Below, one piece after another: positions 34,515-42,805 of a DNA stretch of 57,220 nt. The DNA lies in NCBI GenBank assembly GCA_017434775.1, contig JAFSGG010000013.1:1-57220 (forward strand). The letters run 5' to 3'. The notes below the pieces were generated by a model. That model made no database searches and was not told the DNA's origin. It worked only from the letters and a program-made list of their open reading frames with translations. Both the position numbers and the translations under genes were made by a program. This stretch comes from Clostridia bacterium. GTDB lineage: Bacteria; Bacillota; Clostridia; Christensenellales; Aristaeellaceae. Within the stretch, counting starts at the first letter, position 1, and every line of letters begins with the position of its first letter.

Positions 34515-34531
34515 GAGGAGGACGTTTCAAA

Positions 34532-36511
34532 ATGGATATCCGTCAGAAGACTGTGAACACCATCCGCGTTCTGGCTGCCGATACCGTGCAGAAGGCCAAC
34601 AGCGGTCACCCCGGTGCTCCCATGGGCATGGCCGGCATGGCTTACGCCCTGTGGATGGAACAGATGAACCACAATCCCAAGAACCCCGCCTGGAAGAACC
34701 GTGACCGCTTTGTGCTGTCCTCCGGCCACGCCAGCGCCCTGATTTACACCATGCTGCACCTTACCGGCTACGGCCTGGAAATGGATGACCTCAAGCAGTT
34801 CCGTCAGTGGGGCAGCAAGACCCCCGGCCATCCCGAATACCGCCACACTGTGGGCATTGAAACCACCACCGGTCCTCTGGGTCAGGGTGTTGCCAATGCC
34901 GTTGGTTTTGCCATTGCCGAAACCATGATGGCTGCCAAGTTTAACCGCCCCGGTTTCCCCGTGGTGGATCACCGCACCTATGCTTTCTGCGGCGACGGCT
35001 GCCTGATGGAAGGTATCTCCGCGGAGGCTGCTTCCCTGGCCGGCACCCTGGAACTGGGCAAATTGACCCTTTTGTATGACGATAACGAAATCTCCATCGA
35101 AGGTGATACCGATATCGCTTTCAAGGAAGATGTGGGCAAGCGCTTTGAAGCTTATGGCTGGCAGGTGATCCGTCTGGACGACGGCAACGATGCCGAAAAG
35201 GTGTCCGCCGCCATCGCTGAAGCCAAGAAGGACGAAAAGCACCCCACCCTGATCATCTGCCCCACCAAGATCGGCTTCGGTTGCCCCGCCAAGGAAGGCA
35301 GCGAATCCGCTCACGGCGCTCCCCTGGGTGTGGATAACGTGCTGGCCACCAAAAAGAATCTGGGCATGCCCGAAGAAACCTTCTATGTGCTGCCCGAAGT
35401 GTATGAACACATCAACAGCCTCATGGCCAAGAACGAACAGACCGAAGCGGCCTGGAACGATATGTTCGACGCCTACTGCGCCCAGTATCCCGAACTGAAG
35501 GAAGAATGGGATCTGTGGCATGCGGAAGAACTGCCCGAAGATGTTGTGATGAACGACGAACTGTGGCAGTGGGACGGCAAGATTGCCACCCGTGCCACCT
35601 CCGGCCAGATGATCAACCGGCTGGCCAAGCTGCTCCCCAACCTGGTGGGCGGCAGCGCGGACCTGGCTCCTTCCAACCTCACTTACATCAAAGAAGGCGG
35701 CGATTACAGCGCTGAAAACCGCGCCGGCCGCAACCTGCACTTTGGCGTGCGTGAACATGCCATGGCTGCCATTTGCAATGCCATCGCTCTCCACGGCGGT
35801 CTGCGCGTGTTCTGCGGCACCTTCTTCGTCTTCAGCGATTACATGAAGCATTCCATGCGCATGAGCGCCATCATGAAGCTGCCCGTCACCTATGTGCTGA
35901 CCCATGACTCCATCGGTGTTGGCGAAGACGGCGCTACCCATGAACCCATCGAACATCTGGCCGGTCTGCGTGCCACCCCCGATCTCTTGGTCCTGCGTCC
36001 CGCTGACGGCAAGGAAACCACCGCTGCCTGGCTCACCGCTCTCACCTGCGGCCTGCCCACCGCTCTGGTGCTCACCCGTCAGAACCTGCCCCAGTATGAA
36101 AACAGCGGCTGCGAAGCCATGAAGGGCGGCTATATCCTCTCCGACAGCGAAAAGGAAACCCCCGACGTGCTGCTGATGGCCTCCGGTTCCGAAGTGGAAC
36201 AGATCATGGGTGCCCAGGAAGAACTCAAGAAGGACGGCATCGACGCCCGCGTCATCTCCATGCCCTGCATGAAGCTGTTCCTTAAGCAGAGCAAGGAATA
36301 TCAGGAAAGCGTGATTCCTTCCGCCGTGCGTGCCCGCGTGGCCATGGAAGCCGGCACCACCATGCCCTGGTACCGCTTTGTGGGTCTGGACGGCAAAGTG
36401 CTGGGCCTGGATCACTACGGTGCTTCTGCTCCCGCTGCTATCCTGTTCAAGGAATTCGGCTTCACCGTTGAAAACGTGGTGAAGGCAGCCAAGGAAGTTG
36501 TGGGCAAATAA
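34532..36511 (+). CDS. tkt: Transketolase
   Basis: A 659-aa thiamine-diphosphate enzyme of the pentose phosphate pathway, single-chain form. Visible are ANSGHPGAPMGMA near the N-terminus, TTGPLGQGVANAVG, the ThDP motif GDGCLMEG...DDNEIS, the pyrimidine-domain THDSIGVGEDGATHEP and RPADGKE. Length and domain order are normal. GAGGAGGAC is the ribosome site. The codon use is strongly biased (for example mostly ctg, gaa, aag, ggc), as expected for an abundant protein. A terminator follows. Confidence 0.97.
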   Translation: MDIRQKTVNTIRVLAADTVQKANSGHPGAPMGMAGMAYALWMEQMNHNPKNPAWKNRDRFVLSSGHASALIYTMLHLTGYGLEMDDLKQFRQWGSKTPGHPEYRHTVGIETTTGPLGQGVANAVGFAIAETMMAAKFNRPGFPVVDHRTYAFCGDGCLMEGISAEAASLAGTLELGKLTLLYDDNEISIEGDTDIAFKEDVGKRFEAYGWQVIRLDDGNDAEKVSAAIAEAKKDEKHPTLIICPTKIGFGCPAKEGSESAHGAPLGVDNVLATKKNLGMPEETFYVLPEVYEHINSLMAKNEQTEAAWNDMFDAYCAQYPELKEEWDLWHAEELPEDVVMNDELWQWDGKIATRATSGQMINRLAKLLPNLVGGSADLAPSNLTYIKEGGDYSAENRAGRNLHFGVREHAMAAICNAIALHGGLRVFCGTFFVFSDYMKHSMRMSAIMKLPVTYVLTHDSIGVGEDGATHEPIEHLAGLRATPDLLVLRPADGKETTAAWLTALTCGLPTALVLTRQNLPQYENSGCEAMKGGYILSDSEKETPDVLLMASGSEVEQIMGAQEELKKDGIDARVISMPCMKLFLKQSKEYQESVIPSAVRARVAMEAGTTMPWYRFVGLDGKVLGLDHYGASAPAAILFKEFGFTVENVVKAAKEVVGK

Positions 36512-36541
36512 TCCACTGTTCACAAAAACAGCAAAATAATC

Positions 36542-36578
36542 AATGCACCGATTCGTTTTTGCGGATCGGTGCATTTTG
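36542..36578 (+). terminator. tkt terminator
   Basis: AATGCACCGAT (36542-36552) pairs with ATCGGTGCATT (36565-36575), then TTTG. Confidence 0.82.
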
Positions 36579-36579
36579 C

Positions 36580-36608
36580 TTGCAAAATGCATAAGAATCA
36601 TGTATAAT
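36580..36608 (+). promoter_or_regulatory. Promoter of the GGDEF gene
   Basis: TTGCAA (36580-36585), 17-bp spacer, TATAAT (36603-36608). Confidence 0.78.
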
Positions 36609-36683
36609 GTATAAACGGATTTGTATTCAGGCTTTTGTAATGCGTGCATCCAGTATAGACAAGGGAAGGGAGGTTTGATAATC

Positions 36684-37847
36684 ATGCAGCTGGGCGATCA
36701 ACTGTATATTATCATCCTTGTTTTTGCTTCCTTGGTGCAGGGCTCCCTTTTGATTTTTACGAATTTGCAGATGGATATGCGAAAGCAGACCAAGCTGTAC
36801 CGCTGGCTGATCATCTGCAGCATAGCCATTGCTTTCAGTGACATTTTTGCCCGAATCGTGTCTTTGACCAATGATCACGGTTCCATGTTCGAAACCCTTT
36901 CCTACATGTTTAACGGCCTGTATTTCCAATTGCATATTTGTCTGACGGGTATATGGTTCTTCTATGCACTGAACGAAATTGATATCACCTGGAAAGAAAA
37001 GCCGCTCCCGGTGGTATTGAGTCTTTTGCCGTTGTTGCTTGCCATGGTGCTAGTAATGATGTCCGGTGTTTCCGGGTGGGTATTCTTCGTTGATGATCAG
37101 AATGTGTATCACCGCGGTGATCTTTTCCTTGTGTTACCGGTGATGTGCATGATTTATCTGCTGGTGCCCTCGGTGATTTCCCTGATGAAAATCCGTCTGC
37201 GGGAATATTTCATTCACCGGACAAAATTGATCACCATTGCTGTTTTCGCCGTGATCGTGCTGCCGTTTGTGGTGCTGCAGATTGTCTTCGGACCGGATTT
37301 TCCCCTGTTCTGTGTGGGGTATACGCTGGCTATCCTGATGCTGCATATCAATCGTCAGAACCTGCGCATCACCATTGACGAGCTGACCGGGGTGAGCAAT
37401 CGCAGCCAGGCCATGCGGTATCTGAGCTATAAAATGAATGCACCGGCGGAAGCGGGCAAGCAGATCAAATCCCTGTATGTGATGATGGTGGATATTGATA
37501 AATTCAAGCAGATCAACGATAATTTCGGCCATGTGGAGGGGGACGAAGCCCTCAAGCGTACCTCCAGCGTGCTGAAACGTTCGGTGCCCCGCTCCTACTT
37601 TATCGGCCGTTATGGCGGTGACGAATTTATCATCATTGGTGATGCCTTACGCGAAGCGGAAATTCAGGATGTGTGCCAGAAGATTTATGATAATCTGGAA
37701 CTGGCCAATCAGGAAGCGATGGCGCCCTATCATCTGTCTCTCAGCATCGGCTATAAGGTGCGTAACGGCCAGATTACTTCCATCCCGGAATTCATCAAGC
37801 AGGCGGACCTGAATCTCTATCGTGTGAAAAAGAATCGTGCAGAATAA
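36684..37847 (+). CDS. Membrane-bound diguanylate cyclase (GGDEF)
   Basis: A 387-aa protein with about seven membrane spans (residues 5-225) and a C-terminal GGDEF domain. The active-site loop is intact (GRYGGDEFIIIG), with the upstream metal Asp in VDIDKFKQINDNFGH, so c-di-GMP synthesis is expected. No RxxD inhibitory site precedes the loop, hence probably no product inhibition of the usual kind. The membrane part is a likely sensor of unknown signal. ATG 36684 follows GGGAAGGGAGG. It is a single gene flanked by terminators. Confidence 0.92.
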   Translation: MQLGDQLYIIILVFASLVQGSLLIFTNLQMDMRKQTKLYRWLIICSIAIAFSDIFARIVSLTNDHGSMFETLSYMFNGLYFQLHICLTGIWFFYALNEIDITWKEKPLPVVLSLLPLLLAMVLVMMSGVSGWVFFVDDQNVYHRGDLFLVLPVMCMIYLLVPSVISLMKIRLREYFIHRTKLITIAVFAVIVLPFVVLQIVFGPDFPLFCVGYTLAILMLHINRQNLRITIDELTGVSNRSQAMRYLSYKMNAPAEAGKQIKSLYVMMVDIDKFKQINDNFGHVEGDEALKRTSSVLKRSVPRSYFIGRYGGDEFIIIGDALREAEIQDVCQKIYDNLELANQEAMAPYHLSLSIGYKVRNGQITSIPEFIKQADLNLYRVKKNRAE

Positions 37848-37850
37848 GTG

Positions 37851-37880
37851 AAGAAGCCCTGTGTGAAGGGCTTCTTTTTT
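37851..37880 (+). terminator. Intrinsic terminator after the GGDEF gene
   Basis: AAGAAGCCCT (37851-37860) pairs with AGGGCTTCTT (37867-37876), followed by T. Confidence 0.88.
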
Positions 37881-37892
37881 GTGTATTTGTGG

Positions 37893-37898
37893 TATAAT
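37893..37898 (+). promoter_or_regulatory. Extended -10 box of the XRE regulator gene
   Basis: TGGTATAAT, an extended -10 (TATAAT 37893-37898) without a good -35 because the preceding bases are the terminator T run. Confidence 0.65.
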
Positions 37899-37907
37899 AA
37901 AATGTAA

Positions 37908-37946
37908 ACAACCGATGGTTGAGGGAAAAAACAACCAATGGTTAAG
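37908..37946 (+). promoter_or_regulatory. Tandem operator-like repeats upstream of the XRE gene
   Basis: ACAACCGATGGTTGAG (37908-37923) and ACAACCAATGGTTAAG (37931-37946), 14 of 16 bases identical, 23 bases apart, each an imperfect palindrome AACC.AT.GGTT. They lie 10-48 bases downstream of the -10 box, overlapping the expected transcription start, the usual place for a repressor. Confidence 0.68.
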
Positions 37947-38036
37947 AAAATGATAAGCAAATTCAACTGATAATCGCTTCAGGAAATGGAATGGGCATGC
38001 TACAGTAATACCGTAATCAACGAGGAGGGGATGAAC

Positions 38037-38537
38037 ATGCAGGAAACTTTAGGTAAGCGCATTGCGGCGCATCGACGGGAAATGAATATGACACAGGAAG
38101 AAATGGCGGAAAAGCTGGGCATCAGCGCCCAGGCGGTGAGCAAATGGGAAAATGACCAGACCTGCCCGGATATCAGCTTGCTGCCGGCGCTGGCGAAAAT
38201 GCTCAATACCACGGTGGATGAACTTTTGTCCGGCAAGCCGGAAACGGAAAGCGGTATAAGCATTGTTCCGGAAGGCCAGCGCAAAGATATCAAGGATATG
38301 ATGCTCAGGATGAAAGTGGATTCCCCCAATGGAGACAAGGTGCGCATCAGCGTACCCATGGCCCTGGTACAGCTGGCGGTGGAAATGGGGATGGCCTTGC
38401 CCCAGGTAACCGGCAATGCCGCCCTGCAGAATATTGACCTGAAACAGATTCTGGCCATGGTGGATAAGGGCGTTATGGGCAATCTGATGGAAGTGGAAGT
38501 GGCAGACGGCACCACGGTGTACATTTATGTGGAGTAA
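38037..38537 (+). CDS. XRE family transcriptional regulator
   Basis: A 166-aa protein with an N-terminal Cro/C1-type HTH (residues about 5-60: LGKRIAAHRREMNMTQEEMA, GISAQAVSKWENDQTCPDI, LAKMLNTTVDELLSG). The C-terminal 100 residues are DUF-like and predicted beta-rich: KVRISVPMALVQLAVEMGMA, IDLKQILAMVDKGVMGNLME and ending VADGTTVYIYVE. A SHOCT-like or immunoglobulin-like ligand part is possible. ATG 38037 is preferred to 38031 for spacing from AGGAGG. It is followed 3 bases later by an 82-aa gene with a related beta-rich theme, likely a functional pair; the tandem palindromes upstream suggest autoregulation. Confidence 0.85.
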   Translation: MQETLGKRIAAHRREMNMTQEEMAEKLGISAQAVSKWENDQTCPDISLLPALAKMLNTTVDELLSGKPETESGISIVPEGQRKDIKDMMLRMKVDSPNGDKVRISVPMALVQLAVEMGMALPQVTGNAALQNIDLKQILAMVDKGVMGNLMEVEVADGTTVYIYVE

Positions 38538-38540
38538 AAG

Positions 38541-38789
38541 ATGAAAATACATGTGATTGAAAACGGGGTGCAGAAGGTGAACCTTCACCTGCCCACCGGG
38601 CTTTTGCTGAACCGGTTCACAGCCTGCCTGGCACCCCATTTTATGAAGGATAATGACGGCCCGCCCATTACCGGCGCCCAGGCCTACCGCTTTATCAAGG
38701 CCCTGAAGGAATACAAAGCCAATCATCCTGAGTGGGTGCTGGTGGAAGTGCAATCGGCCAATGGGGATTATGTGAAAATCTGCCTGTAA
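38541..38789 (+). CDS. 82-aa protein paired with the XRE regulator
   Basis: A small protein starting MKIHVIENGVQKVNLHLPTG, with LLLNRFTACLAPHFM in the middle and VEVQSANGDYVKICL at the end. The pattern (short beta strands, a hydrophobic LPTGLLLN segment, then an amphipathic helix AYRFIKALKEYKA) recurs in clostridial genes encoded next to XRE regulators as far as I recall. Its end resembles the end of the XRE protein (VEVADGTTVYIYVE), suggesting a shared fold. No function assigned; perhaps a partner that modulates the regulator. Confidence 0.75.
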   Translation: MKIHVIENGVQKVNLHLPTGLLLNRFTACLAPHFMKDNDGPPITGAQAYRFIKALKEYKANHPEWVLVEVQSANGDYVKICL

Positions 38790-38796
38790 GATAAAG

Positions 38797-38827
38797 AAAG
38801 CTTCGGAGATGTGCTGAAGCTTTTTTC
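38797..38827 (+). terminator. Intrinsic terminator
   Basis: AAGCTTC (38798-38804) pairs with GAAGCTT (38816-38822), then TTTT. Confidence 0.82.
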
Positions 38828-38885
38828 ATTGCCTGCCGGGAAAAAATCTGCTATACTGATATCAGCAAAGAAATGGGGAATGGAT

Positions 38886-39425
38886 ATGGAAACATTGTGG
38901 ATGGAACATTATTGCCATCCGGATTGTGAACCGCTGAAAAATATCATGCGCCTGCCGGAAAAGGAAGCCTTTGACCTGGCAGAAAAAATGGCGGCTGCCC
39001 ATCCGCAGACAACGGCTTTTTACCGTTTCGCAGATTTTGCGGTTTATTATCCTCGGCGGATGAAGACGGACGCTCTTTTGCATCAACAGTTTCGCGCCCT
39101 GGGCGGCAAGCCTGGGACGGAGCATCCCCTTTCCTTCGTGCTGGGCAGCAGCGGCTATCTGCATGAATGGTTCGGGGAGGGCAAGGTGATCCGGCTGCCG
39201 GTGGAAAGCGTGCCGGAGGATATCATATCCTTCACTCTGGGAGACAGCATGAGCACCCTGGCCCGGAGGGGAGAAATGACCATGCTGACCCTTTCCATGC
39301 TGAAAAAGCAAATGGCCTGCCATCCGGAAGGCGCGGTAGGATGGCTGCGGGATATGCAGTTGCAATACCACTATATTGAAGTGCAGGTGTGGGGCGATGT
39401 GGTCCTGCCCAGGGAGGAAACATGA
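38886..39425 (+). CDS. Uncharacterised 179-aa protein
   Basis: I do not recognise a family. The protein starts METLWMEHYCHPDCEPLKNI, is mixed alpha/beta without membrane segments, and contains YRFADFAVYYPRRMKTDALL, HPLSFVLGSSGYLHEWFG and VPEDIISFTLGDSMS. The His and Cys near the N-terminus (HYCHPDC) could bind a metal. ATG 38886 follows GGGGA at 6-base spacing. Its stop overlaps the start of the PHP gene (ATGA), so the two are made together; a nucleotide or phosphoester context is possible. Confidence 0.75.
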   Translation: METLWMEHYCHPDCEPLKNIMRLPEKEAFDLAEKMAAAHPQTTAFYRFADFAVYYPRRMKTDALLHQQFRALGGKPGTEHPLSFVLGSSGYLHEWFGEGKVIRLPVESVPEDIISFTLGDSMSTLARRGEMTMLTLSMLKKQMACHPEGAVGWLRDMQLQYHYIEVQVWGDVVLPREET

Positions 39426-40426
39426 AAAAATTTTTATTGCCCCGGGAAGGACAGTTTTATAAAGCCAATCTTCATTGTCATTCCGTGTTGTCCGATGGTA
39501 CACTGACGCCGGAAGAACTGAAAAATGCCTACAAAGCCATGGGTTATTCCGTTTTAGCCATCACCGATCATGATATCATGGTGCCCCATGAGGAACTGAA
39601 TGATGATAATTTCCTGACCCTGACCGGCTATGAAATGGAAGTGAATGAGCAGATTGACGCACCCTGGCCCAGCAAAAAATCCTGCCATATGTGCCTGATT
39701 TCACTGGAAGAATATAACAAAAAGCAGGTGTGCTGGCATCCGGAATGGTATCTGTTCGGCCATGCTGCGGAACACAAGGACAAAATTCAGGTGGATGAAG
39801 AAACCGCGCCCTATATCCGCCGCTATGGTGGCGAAGGCATCAGCGAAATGATGAAAATCGGCCGGGACAAAGGTTTTTTTGTTACGTACAATCACCCCAC
39901 CTGGAGCCTGGAAAATTATGAGCAGTATACCGCTTATCACCACATGCATGCCATGGAAATCTGCAACTGGGGCTGTGTTGTGGAAGGATATCAGGAATAC
40001 AATCCCCGGGTGTATGATGATATGCTGCGCGCCGGCAAGCGCATTTACTGTATTGGTACGGATGACAACCACGGCGGCGGTGATATGGGCGGCGCCTGGG
40101 TGATGATCAAGGCGCCGTGCCTTCAGTACCGTGCGGTGACGTATGCTTTGCAAAACGGCCATTTTTACGCTTCCCAGGGGCCGGAAATCAAAGCATGGTG
40201 GATGGAAAACGGGCAGATGCATATTACCACTTCGCCGGTGAAGGAAATTGTGTTCACCTGCGGCAATCGCCACGCCCTGCGCATCTGTGCCGGGGAAGGA
40301 AAAGAGTTGCAGGAAGGCAGCTTCACAGTTACGGAAGATATGGGGTATGTGCGCGTGACGGCGGTGGATGCCCAGGGGAAATGCGCGGATACCAATGCCT
40401 GCTTTGTGGATGATTTATTGAAATGA
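39422..40426 (+). CDS. PHP domain phosphoesterase
   Basis: A 334-aa protein with a PHP metal-dependent phosphoesterase domain (residues about 12-230): ANLHCHSVLSDGTLTPEEL supplies HxH, ITDHDIM the third ligand, TYNHPTWS and IGTDDNHG the distal ligands. The remaining 90 residues are beta-rich (SPVKEIVFTCGNRHALRICA). Clostridial relatives of this size are annotated only as PHP proteins; histidinol-phosphatase activity is not implied. It overlaps the 179-aa gene by 4 bases. Confidence 0.85.
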   Translation: MKKFLLPREGQFYKANLHCHSVLSDGTLTPEELKNAYKAMGYSVLAITDHDIMVPHEELNDDNFLTLTGYEMEVNEQIDAPWPSKKSCHMCLISLEEYNKKQVCWHPEWYLFGHAAEHKDKIQVDEETAPYIRRYGGEGISEMMKIGRDKGFFVTYNHPTWSLENYEQYTAYHHMHAMEICNWGCVVEGYQEYNPRVYDDMLRAGKRIYCIGTDDNHGGGDMGGAWVMIKAPCLQYRAVTYALQNGHFYASQGPEIKAWWMENGQMHITTSPVKEIVFTCGNRHALRICAGEGKELQEGSFTVTEDMGYVRVTAVDAQGKCADTNACFVDDLLK

Positions 40427-40458
40427 CATGAAGCCGTGCTGTTTTTGCAGCGCCGGGA

Positions 40459-40487
40459 TTGAAAGACGGATAAAAATTTGATATGAT
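40459..40487 (+). promoter_or_regulatory. Promoter of the signal peptidase gene
   Basis: TTGAAA (40459-40464), 17-bp spacer, TATGAT (40482-40487). Confidence 0.75.
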
Positions 40488-40523
40488 ATATCCGTTACGA
40501 ATTTATGTGAAGGATAATGATAA

Positions 40524-41054
40524 ATGGCAAAGGAATTTTCGGATCGATACAAAAAGAGCAAGGGGCGCTGGCTGAAGGCGCTGTATGTGATTCTGCCGGT
40601 GGTACTGGCTGTGTTTCTGGTGTTTCAGTTTGTGCTGGGTGTTTCCGTCGTGAACGGAAATTCCATGGCCAATACCCTGAAAAACGGCGATCTGCTGTTT
40701 TACTCCCGGCTGGAAAAGACTGTGCAAAAGGGTGATGTGGTGGCCCTTTCCCTGCCGTCCGGCGAGTTTTATGTAAAACGCGTGGTGGCTATGGCGGGGG
40801 ATACGGTGGACATCCGGGATGGCAAACTGTATGTGAACGGCATGGCAGAAACGGATGCCTTTGTGCTGGGGGAAACCCTGCCGGAGAGCGAAACCTTTGT
40901 GTACCCCATTACCGTGCCGGACGGGCATGTGTTTGTGCTGGGGGATAACCGGCCGGAATCTGTGGATTCCCGGTATTTCGGGCCGGTGAATGTGCAGCAG
41001 ATCACCGGGGTGATCGGGCTGCGGCTTGGTTTTTTCTACCTGAACAGCTTATAA
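40524..41054 (+). CDS. lepB: Signal peptidase I
   Basis: A 176-aa serine/lysine protease that removes signal peptides outside the membrane. It has one N-terminal membrane span (about 20-42), the nucleophile Ser in VNGNSMANTL, the general base Lys in YVKRVVAMAGD, and the box E GDNRPESVDSRYFGPV. It has the short Gram-positive (SipS-like) architecture with a single anchor. The ribosome site is GAAGGATAATG-like (AAGGA, 40511-40515). It is a single gene followed by a terminator. Confidence 0.95.
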   Translation: MAKEFSDRYKKSKGRWLKALYVILPVVLAVFLVFQFVLGVSVVNGNSMANTLKNGDLLFYSRLEKTVQKGDVVALSLPSGEFYVKRVVAMAGDTVDIRDGKLYVNGMAETDAFVLGETLPESETFVYPITVPDGHVFVLGDNRPESVDSRYFGPVNVQQITGVIGLRLGFFYLNSL

Positions 41055-41059
41055 TATCC

Positions 41060-41082
41060 AGCGCCTTTCCAGGCGCTTTTTT
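41060..41082 (+). terminator. Intrinsic terminator
   Basis: AGCGCCT (41060-41066) pairs with AGGCGCT (41071-41077), then TTTTT. Confidence 0.9.
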
Positions 41083-41100
41083 CAGAAAAGGGGTTATGCC

Positions 41101-42066
41101 ATGAACGAACTTCTATTTGCCGGCAAAACCGTTTTGCCGCTGCTGCTGCTGATGAGTGTGGGTTTTTTCTGCCGGCGTATCGGGCTTTTGAATGATGGGC
41201 TGGTCAAGGGGATCAATCAGCTGATTTTCAAAGTGTTTCTGCCGGTGAATCTGTTCATGAGCGTGCTGAAAACGCCCTATGATACCAAACTGGAAGGCAA
41301 GGATTTTCTGCTGGTTTTCTTTGGACTGATTGCGCTGTTCCTGATTCTGATGGTGATTGTGCCCCTGATGGAAAAGGATAAGAAAAAGGTGGGCGTGCTG
41401 ATTCAGGGCATGGGCCGGGCTAATTATGCTTTCTTTGGCATTCCGCTGGTAGCCATGCTGTTTCCCGGGCAGGATACTTCCCTGGCAGCGCTGCTGGTGA
41501 CGGTGACGGTGCCGGTATATAATGTGATGAGCGTCATTGCCCTTTCTGCCTTTGGGGGCGGTAAGGTGGATATCAAAAAGATTCTGCTGAACATTCTCAA
41601 AAATCCCCTGATTATTTCCGTGGTGCTTGGGTTTGCGGCCTGGATGCTGCATTTGCAGTTCACCATCCCCGAAGGGCAGACAACGCCGGATAGTCCGCTT
41701 TACACCTTCCTTAACGATATGGCGAAAGTATCCACCCCCCTGGCCCTGTTTACCCTGGGCGGTGCCATTGATTTAAAAAGTGCTTTCAGCCACAAGAAGC
41801 AGCTGCTTATGGGTGTAATGGGCAAGCTGATTGTGGCGCCGCTGGTGTTTTTGTCCCTGGCGGTGCTGATGGGCATTCGGGGCGTGGGGCTGGCCTGCGT
41901 GTTTATTTCCTTCGGCGCGCCCACGGCAGTCAGCTCCTATCCCATGGCCCAGCAGATGGGCGGCGATGGGGAACTGGCGGCGGAAATTGTGGCCATGACA
42001 TCCGTCTTTTCCATTGTGACCACATTCCTGTTTATTTTCCTGCTGAAAACCATGGCCTTCATCTGA
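41101..42066 (+). CDS. AEC family (auxin efflux carrier-like) transporter
   Basis: A 321-aa integral membrane protein with about ten spans in two five-span halves, the layout of the AEC/bile-acid-transporter fold. Typical parts are VLPLLLLMSVGFFCRRIGLL at the start, IFKVFLPVNLFMSV, GRANYAFFGIPL, and SFGAPTAVSSYPMAQQMGGD near the end. Bacterial members move malate, malonate or other organic anions; the substrate here is unknown. AAAAGGGGTTATGCC precedes the ATG. A bidirectional terminator follows. Confidence 0.9.
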   Translation: MNELLFAGKTVLPLLLLMSVGFFCRRIGLLNDGLVKGINQLIFKVFLPVNLFMSVLKTPYDTKLEGKDFLLVFFGLIALFLILMVIVPLMEKDKKKVGVLIQGMGRANYAFFGIPLVAMLFPGQDTSLAALLVTVTVPVYNVMSVIALSAFGGGKVDIKKILLNILKNPLIISVVLGFAAWMLHLQFTIPEGQTTPDSPLYTFLNDMAKVSTPLALFTLGGAIDLKSAFSHKKQLLMGVMGKLIVAPLVFLSLAVLMGIRGVGLACVFISFGAPTAVSSYPMAQQMGGDGELAAEIVAMTSVFSIVTTFLFIFLLKTMAFI

Positions 42067-42071
42067 TAAAA

Positions 42072-42101
42072 AGCGTCTGCTTGCAGCAGACGCTCTTTTG
42101 C
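42072..42101. terminator. Bidirectional terminator
   Basis: AGCGTCTGC (42072-42080) pairs with GCAGACGCT (42086-42094); T-rich tails on both strands. It ends the AEC gene and the sigma operon. Confidence 0.88.
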
Positions 42102-42103
42102 TT

Positions 42104-42805
42104 TTATTGGGCGGTCAGGTAAAATTCCAACGCATTACCGCACTGATCCGGCACCACAATGTACAGCGTTTCTTCGGTGATGGGAATAATCAGGCGGTTA
42201 TTATCCGTATCAAACTGATGATTGATGGATTGCCCTGCTTTATCGGTGACGGAAATGCCGGCGCCGTTGATACCGGATGCTGCGTCTTCGAAGTACAGGA
42301 TTCTGTAATGACCGGCTGTTCTGTGCTCTGTCAGCTGAGGCCGTTGATAGTCCACGCCGGAAACCTGCAGGGTTTTCACTGTTTTTTGCTGATTGATCAG
42401 GGTCAGGCTGATCTCCATCTGCCCGTTCTGATTGGGCTGAATGTTATAGGCGCCGTTTTCGCCTTCATAGACCGGCTGGGAGATGCCGTTGATCTGTACA
42501 CTCAGCTGGCGCACCGGCAGGATGGAAGCGGACTGAATATGATACCGGGGGTTCTGCGTGCCCTGGGTGTGCTCCAATGTGACGGTGAAATCTCCGGCAA
42601 TGAACAAAAGGGGCAGCAGGGCAAACAGGGTCAGAATCACCACAATCACAGTGCGCTGCAGGGCAAAGCGTTCTTTGCGGTAGTTGCTGTATTGGCGCAG
42701 GGTGCTCAGGGGCACGGTGTTGGGGGTCTTTTTGCAGATGCGGAATATATTGTCCAGCATCTGGGCGGCTGTTTCTTCTGTCAGAATCGCTTTGTTGGGC
42801 GCCAT
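42104..42805 (-). CDS. Single-span anti-sigma-like membrane protein
   Basis: A 233-aa protein: a cytoplasmic N-terminus of about 50 residues (TEETAAQMLDNIFRICKKTP), one membrane span (TVIVVILTLFALLPLLFIAG), and an extracytoplasmic beta-rich domain of about 160 residues. This topology and the start overlapping the stop of an ECF sigma gene (TGATG) are those of membrane anti-sigma factors, but no HCC zinc motif is present. The outer domain (ASGINGAGISVTDKAG, TLYIVVPDQCGN) resembles an Ig-like fold and may sense the envelope. Direct sigma binding is inferred, not seen. Confidence 0.75.
   Translation of the reverse strand: MAPNKAILTEETAAQMLDNIFRICKKTPNTVPLSTLRQYSNYRKERFALQRTVIVVILTLFALLPLLFIAGDFTVTLEHTQGTQNPRYHIQSASILPVRQLSVQINGISQPVYEGENGAYNIQPNQNGQMEISLTLINQQKTVKTLQVSGVDYQRPQLTEHRTAGHYRILYFEDAASGINGAGISVTDKAGQSINHQFDTDNNRLIIPITEETLYIVVPDQCGNALEFYLTAQ

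Noticed and set aside
34064..36685. An 873-codon open frame antisense to transketolase
   Set aside because: Shadow of the strongly biased tkt codons; rich in Gly, His and Phe with no domain features.
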